A stretch of DNA of 55,540 bases. Origin: Phycisphaerae bacterium. GTDB taxonomy: Bacteria > Planctomycetota > Phycisphaerae > JAJVII01. The stretch lies in the NCBI GenBank assembly GCA_022072085.1, contig JAJVII010000029.1, forward strand, positions 1 through 55,540, read 5' to 3'. Shown here in pieces: positions 51,907 through 55,540 of the stretch (within the stretch, counting starts at the first letter, position 1; every line of letters begins with the position of its first letter). Under the pieces are notes generated by a model, which was given only the letters and a program-made list of their open reading frames with translations, made no database searches and was not told where the DNA came from. The translations under genes were made by a program, and so were the position numbers.

Positions 51907-52686
51907 ATGAAGATCGTCGACTCGCATTGTCACCTCACGCACGAGAAGATCGCAGTCCAGCTCGACGACGTGCTGGCCCGGGCGCGGTCGGCCGGCGTGG
52001 GGGCGTTCCTTACCGTCGGCTGCGGGCCGGAGGACGCCGCCCGGGCCGTGGCGCTGGCAGCCGGGCACGACGACGTCTGGGCGGCCGTCGGCATCCACCC
52101 CCACGACGCCGAGACGTTTTCCCCCGACGCGATGAGCCGCATCACTCCGCTGCTGGAACACGATCGCGTCGTCGCGGTCGGCGAGATCGGACTGGACTAC
52201 CACTACGACTTCTCGCCGCGAGTGGCCCAGCAGGAGGCGTTCGCCGCGCAGCTGGAGGTGGCGGCCCGGGCGGACCTGCCGGTGATTATCCACTGCCGCG
52301 AAGCCATCCCCGACGCGCTGGCGACCATCGCCCGCTGCCGGGCCGACGGCCTGGCGGTCCGCGGCGTGTTCCACTGCTTCACCGGCACGGCGGCGGAGAT
52401 CGTGCAGGTGGTCGCCGCAGGGTTCCATGTCTCGCTGGCCGGGATGGTGACTTTCAAGAAGAGCGACGAATTGCGCGACGCCGCCAGACTGATCCCGGTC
52501 GACCAACTGCTGCTGGAGACCGATTGCCCCTACCTCTCGCCCGAGCCAGTGCGCAAGGTAAAGGTGAACGAACCGGCGCATCTGCTGCACACATTCCGCT
52601 TCCTGGCCGACCTGCTGGGCGCGAGCGAACAAGAACTGGCTGAGCGAACCAACGCGAACGCGCAGTCGCTGTTCGGCATAGGCTGA
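51907..52686 (+). CDS. tatD: TatD family metal-dependent hydrolase
   Basis: A 259-residue TIM-barrel hydrolase of the TatD/YcfH DNase family. MKIVDSHCHLTHEKIAVQLD carries the first metal ligands (H7, H9). VAVGEIGLDYHYDFSPR holds the bridging Glu; LPVIIHCREAIPDALATI and GVFHCFTGTAAEI add His ligands; LLLETDCPYLSPEPVR carries the catalytic Asp. Members have 3'-5' exonuclease or D-aminoacyl-tRNA-related activity; the exact substrate is not predictable. The short distance from the -10 box implies a leaderless mRNA. Repeat locus J follows the stop. Confidence 0.94.
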   Translation: MKIVDSHCHLTHEKIAVQLDDVLARARSAGVGAFLTVGCGPEDAARAVALAAGHDDVWAAVGIHPHDAETFSPDAMSRITPLLEHDRVVAVGEIGLDYHYDFSPRVAQQEAFAAQLEVAARADLPVIIHCREAIPDALATIARCRADGLAVRGVFHCFTGTAAEIVQVVAAGFHVSLAGMVTFKKSDELRDAARLIPVDQLLLETDCPYLSPEPVRKVKVNEPAHLLHTFRFLADLLGASEQELAERTNANAQSLFGIG

Positions 52687-52692
52687 GAGCGC

Positions 52693-52893
52693 GGAATTGC
52701 AGATTGAAGATTTCAGATTGCAGATTGGGGACTCGCCCGTCCCGTTCCTGGACTGGGGGTTCTGAAAAAAACCTGGGAGAAGGGGTCCGGCACGCTTTTC
52801 GCCCCCGAGCCGGCGAAAAGCGAGCCAGACCCCGGGGTTTTTCAGAACTCCCGATTTCGAATCTGCAATCTCCAATCTGAAATCTGAAATTCC
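52693..52893. repeat. Phrase-type nested inverted repeat, locus J
   Basis: Fills the gap between tatD and moxR. The outer arms are GCAGATTGAAGATTTCAGATT-class repeats (52693-52730 and 52853-52893). The middle stem pairs 52755-52773 (GGGGGTTCTGAAAAAAACC) with 52834-52852. The inner stem pairs 52782-52803 with 52812-52833 at 20 of 22 bases (GGGGTCCGGCACGCTTTTCG class), with an 8-nt loop. The inner GGGGTC...GACCCC phrase resembles sequences found with REP-associated tyrosine transposases. Confidence 0.9.
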
Positions 52894-52923
52894 TCCCCCC
52901 ATTCCCCCAGGGCGATCTTCCCA

Positions 52924-52952
52924 TTGATTCCGCCGGGCCCCCCCGGTAGTCT
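52924..52952 (+). promoter_or_regulatory. moxR promoter (leaderless)
   Basis: TTGATT (52924-52929), a 17-bp spacer and TAGTCT (52947-52952). The ATG at 52960 is seven bases past the -10, so transcription should start at or next to the start codon. No Shine-Dalgarno site is present. Confidence 0.6.
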
Positions 52953-52959
52953 GATTCCC

Positions 52960-53970
52960 ATGTCCCAGGCCTCCCCTCAACAGGCCGAGCAGCGGCTGGA
53001 GCGGTTCTCCGCGACCTACGCCGCGATCCGCAGCCAACTCGCCCGTGTCATTGTCGGGCACGAGCAGGCCGTCGGCGAGGTGCTTATCGGCCTGCTGACC
53101 GGCGGCCACGTGCTGCTCGAGGGCGTGCCCGGGCTGGGCAAGACGCTGCTGGTCCGCACGGTGGCCGACTGCCTGGACCTCTCCTTCTCGCGCATCCAGT
53201 TCACCCCCGACCTGATGCCGGCCGACATCACCGGGACTGACATCGTCGTCGACGATCCCGCCGGCGGGCGCGATTTCAAGTTCCGCCCCGGGCCGATCTT
53301 CGCCAACATCGTGCTGGCCGACGAGATCAACCGGGCCACGCCCAAGACGCAGTCGGCGGTGCTGGAGGCGATGCAGGAGCGTTCGGTCACGGTCGGCCGA
53401 TCGACGCACACGCTGGCTGAGCCCTTCTTCCTGATGGCCACGCAGAACCCGCTGGAGTTGGAGGGGACTTATCCGCTGCCCGAGGCCCAGCTCGACCGGT
53501 TTGCCTACAAGGTGCTGGTCGGCTCGCCGGACGCGGAGGAACTGGTGGAGATATTCAGCCGCACGACCGTCGGCGAACAGCCGCGTGCCCAGCGCGTCGC
53601 CGACGGCCAGGCGCTGCTGGCGATGCAGCGGCTGGTGCGCGAGGCGGCGGTCGCGACGGCCGTGTCACGTTACGCCGCGGAAATCGTGCGGGCGTCGCAT
53701 CCCGAGAGCCGCAGCGCGCCGAACCTCGTCCGTCGGTATGTGCGTTACGGGGCGTCGCCGCGGGCGGGCCAGGCAATGCTGCTGGGCGGCAAGGCCCGGG
53801 CGCTGGCCGACGGACGGTTCCAAGTCGGCCTGGAGGACGTGCGGGCGCTGGCCGGCCCGGCGATGCGGCATCGGTTGATCCTGAACTTCGACGCCGAAGC
53901 TGACGGTGTCACATCCGAATCCATTCTCGCCGAGTTGCTTGCGTCCGTCCCGACGCGGGCCGATCTGTGA
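52960..53970 (+). CDS. MoxR family AAA+ ATPase
   Basis: A 336-residue AAA+ chaperone-like ATPase. ATG 52960 is preferred; a longer TTG start at 52924 would lie inside the promoter. Walker A is GVPGLGKT at 55-62, Walker B is NIVLADEINRATPKTQSAVL, and sensor 1 lies in FFLMATQNPLELEGTYPLPE. QLDRFAYKV is typical of MoxR. MoxR proteins usually work with VWA or DUF58 proteins encoded beside them to activate metal enzymes or complexes; the DUF58 gene here is about 1 kb downstream, after an epimerase gene. Confidence 0.94.
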   Translation: MSQASPQQAEQRLERFSATYAAIRSQLARVIVGHEQAVGEVLIGLLTGGHVLLEGVPGLGKTLLVRTVADCLDLSFSRIQFTPDLMPADITGTDIVVDDPAGGRDFKFRPGPIFANIVLADEINRATPKTQSAVLEAMQERSVTVGRSTHTLAEPFFLMATQNPLELEGTYPLPEAQLDRFAYKVLVGSPDAEELVEIFSRTTVGEQPRAQRVADGQALLAMQRLVREAAVATAVSRYAAEIVRASHPESRSAPNLVRRYVRYGASPRAGQAMLLGGKARALADGRFQVGLEDVRALAGPAMRHRLILNFDAEADGVTSESILAELLASVPTRADL

Positions 53971-54008
53971 AGCGAACATTCACTTAGGCTTGACAAGAGG
54001 TAGGTTCC

Positions 54009-54950
54009 ATGCAGGTTCTGATCACCGGCGGCGCGGGCTTCGTTGGATCGCACCTGACGGACCACTTCCTGGCCCATGGCCATGACGTGCGGGTGTTCGA
54101 CAACTTTGCCACCGGCCGGCGGGAGAACATCGCCCATCTGGCCGGCAAGAAGCGGTTCGAGCTGATCGAAGGCGACCTGCGACAGCCCGAGCAGGTCGCG
54201 GCCGCCTGCAAGGGCGTGGACGTCATCAGCCACCAGGCGGCGATCCCCTCGGTGCCGCGGTCAGTGGCCGACCCGGCGCTGACGCACGACGTGAACGTGA
54301 ACGGGACGTTCAACCTGCTGATGGCGGCGCGTGACGCGGGCGTGCGGCGGGTCGTCTATGCGGCGTCCAGTTCGGCGTATGGGGACGTGGAGGTCAGCCC
54401 GAAGGTCGAGACGCTGCGTCCGCGGCCCAAGAGCCCGTATGCGGTCCACAAGCTGCTGGGCGAATACTACATGAAGGTATTCAACGACCAGTTCGGCGTG
54501 CAGGCCGTCTCGCTGCGGTACTTCAACGTCTTCGGCCCGCGGCAGGACCCCAAGAGCCAGTACGCCGCGGTCGTGCCGGCGTTCCTGACCAACATGCTGG
54601 CCGGCAAGTCCCCGCTGATCTACGGCGACGGCTTGCAGAGCCGCGACTTCACGTTCATTGAGAACGTCAAGCAGGCCAACTATCTGGCCGCCACCGTCGA
54701 CGCCGTCAACGGCGAGTCGGTCAACATCGCCTGCGGCGCGTCCGTGACGCTGCTGGAGATGGTTGCGGTGATCAACAAGATGCTCGGCACGCAGATCAAG
54801 CCCCGCCACGACCCCGAGCGGGCCGGCGACGTGAAGCACAGCCTGGCGGACATCACGGCCGCCCGGGAGTTGCTGGGATACGCTCCGGTCGTGGAGTTCG
54901 AGGAAGGCCTCAAGCGTTCGCTGGACTACTACCGCTCAGCCAAGGCCTGA
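54009..54950 (+). CDS. NAD-dependent sugar-nucleotide epimerase
   Basis: A 313-residue extended short-chain dehydrogenase. GGAGFVG at residues 7-13 binds NAD (MQVLITGGAGFVGSHLTDHF). The catalytic triad is in VYAASSSAYGD and Y144-x-x-x-K148 (SPYAVHK). VSLRYFNVFGPRQDPKSQYA and PLIYGDGLQSRDFTFIENVK are UDP-glucose or UDP-N-acetylglucosamine 4-epimerase features; the QSRDFT form is typical of WbpP/GalE-like enzymes. Likely makes a sugar nucleotide for surface glycans. AGAGGT precedes the start. It lies between moxR and the DUF58 gene, an unusual position for an epimerase. Confidence 0.9.
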   Translation: MQVLITGGAGFVGSHLTDHFLAHGHDVRVFDNFATGRRENIAHLAGKKRFELIEGDLRQPEQVAAACKGVDVISHQAAIPSVPRSVADPALTHDVNVNGTFNLLMAARDAGVRRVVYAASSSAYGDVEVSPKVETLRPRPKSPYAVHKLLGEYYMKVFNDQFGVQAVSLRYFNVFGPRQDPKSQYAAVVPAFLTNMLAGKSPLIYGDGLQSRDFTFIENVKQANYLAATVDAVNGESVNIACGASVTLLEMVAVINKMLGTQIKPRHDPERAGDVKHSLADITAARELLGYAPVVEFEEGLKRSLDYYRSAKA

Positions 54951-54964
54951 CCGCGGGCAGGCCG

Positions 54965-54993
54965 TTGGCTTCCCGCTGCGACGGCGGTACGAT
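54965..54993 (+). promoter_or_regulatory. DUF58 gene promoter (leaderless)
   Basis: TTGGCT (54965-54970), a 17-bp spacer and TACGAT (54988-54993). Six bases separate the -10 box from the ATG at 55000, again predicting a leaderless transcript. Confidence 0.5.
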
Positions 54994-54999
54994 GGATTC

Positions 55000-55540
55000 A
55001 TGGCCAAGCCCCCCAAGCGAGAAGAACTGTTCGACGCCGAGTTTGTCCGGCGGCTGCGGCGGCTCGCGCTGGCCGGTCGGCGGATTCTGACCGGCGCCGG
55101 CGGCGGGCGGCACCGCGCGACCGACCTGGGCGACGGGCTGGAATTCGCCGACCATCGCGAATACACCCCCGGCGACGAACTGCGATACGTCGACTGGAAC
55201 GTGTTTGGGCGGCTGGATCGCCTCCAGATCCGCCTGTTCCACCGCCACAGCGAGCAGCAGATCCACCTGCTGCTGGACGCGTCGGCGTCGATGGCCGTCG
55301 GCGACCCCTCCAAGGGAATCTTCGCCAAGCGGTGCGTCGCCGGCTTGGCGTATCTGGCCTGGAGCAATCTCGATCACGTCGCCATCGCCGCCTGGGGCGA
55401 CCGCTCGCGGGAGCACAACCCCGGCCGAGGACGCGTCGGGCGTTTCTCGACCATCCTCGATTTCCTCCGCGACGTGCCGATGGGCGGGACGTGCGACCTG
55501 GCCGACGCGGTCCGGCGATGGGCCGGGGCCGACCGCGCCC
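55000..55540 (+). CDS. DUF58 domain protein, 3' end outside window
   Basis: The frame is open from ATG 55000 to the window edge (180 residues visible). LEFADHREYTPGDELRYVDW matches the DUF58 signature (RxYxxGDxxRxIDW). LLLDASASMAVGD is a von Willebrand A metal site in its canonical D-x-S-x-S form. DUF58 proteins pair with MoxR ATPases, as the moxR gene 1 kb upstream suggests. No membrane segment is seen at the N-terminus, so this is the short soluble type. The C-terminal part is missing because of the window edge. Confidence 0.9.
   Translation, partial: MAKPPKREELFDAEFVRRLRRLALAGRRILTGAGGGRHRATDLGDGLEFADHREYTPGDELRYVDWNVFGRLDRLQIRLFHRHSEQQIHLLLDASASMAVGDPSKGIFAKRCVAGLAYLAWSNLDHVAIAAWGDRSREHNPGRGRVGRFSTILDFLRDVPMGGTCDLADAVRRWAGADRA

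Noticed and set aside
52924-52959. Longer MoxR start at TTG 52924
   Set aside because: These bases form the -35 region and spacer of a good promoter, and the added residues are Pro-rich and not family-like.

Overview
The window is a GC-rich (roughly two thirds G+C) bacterial chromosome segment with about 38 protein genes on both strands. Protein style points to Planctomycetota, probably a Phycisphaerae-like lineage: secreted PQQ-type beta-propellers with a W-x-x-F-R-G-P entry motif, a BatA/VWA-type protein, a URO-D/Gfo-Idh-MocA/FAD-oxidoreductase cluster, LemA with DUF2207, MoxR with DUF58, and an AsmA-like giant. This assignment is inference from protein families; there is no rRNA or tRNA in the window to anchor it.

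Layout. (1) 1-8.6 kb: the 3' end of a beta-propeller protein, then a tightly packed plus-strand cluster (URO-D family, Gfo/Idh/MocA oxidoreductase, alpha/alpha-toroid lyase-like protein, FAD-dependent oxidoreductase) and a secreted VWA-like protein; the second to fourth genes overlap. (2) 8.6-15.7 kb, minus strand: TrpB2-type tryptophan synthase beta chain, a CitMHS/NhaD-like ion transporter, L-aspartate oxidase (nadB) and an HDOD response regulator. (3) 15.7-27.3 kb: leuS with a long leader ending in an intrinsic terminator, a GNAT acetyltransferase, lemA-DUF2207, a small membrane protein, a glycosyltransferase, ileS with a structured leader, and purN. (4) 27.3-36.3 kb: argC-argJ, rplM-rpsI, coaD, and a minus-strand string of a secreted unknown, larC, a coiled-coil membrane protein and trpE. 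(5) 36.6-47.8 kb: tilS, a 1257-residue AsmA-like protein, mtnP and a 1509-residue TPR/beta-propeller protein. (6) 48-52.7 kb: ffh-rpsP-trmD-rplS-yraN (without rimM), an Nfu N-domain protein and tatD. (7) 52.9 kb to the end: moxR, a sugar-nucleotide epimerase and a DUF58 protein cut by the window edge.

Most genes are housekeeping: aminoacyl-tRNA synthetases, ribosomal proteins, SRP, tRNA modification, and arginine, tryptophan, NAD, CoA and purine synthesis. The first cluster looks like accessory sugar or polysaccharide catabolism.

The most unusual signal lies between the genes. Ten intergenic gaps carry repeats built from short, slightly varied phrases (for example around ACACGGATTTCACGG, CCACGAAGG, GCAGATT, AGAGGCT, GTCGAAT). 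In six gaps a reverse-complement copy follows, giving long imperfect hairpins; the largest (36.3-36.5 kb and 52.7-52.9 kb) nest two or three phrase classes. One 18-mer occurs exactly at three loci 17-21 kb apart. Two further non-coding signals stand out: structured leaders ahead of leuS and ileS, and promoters whose -10 box lies only 6-8 nt from the start codon, which predicts leaderless mRNAs.
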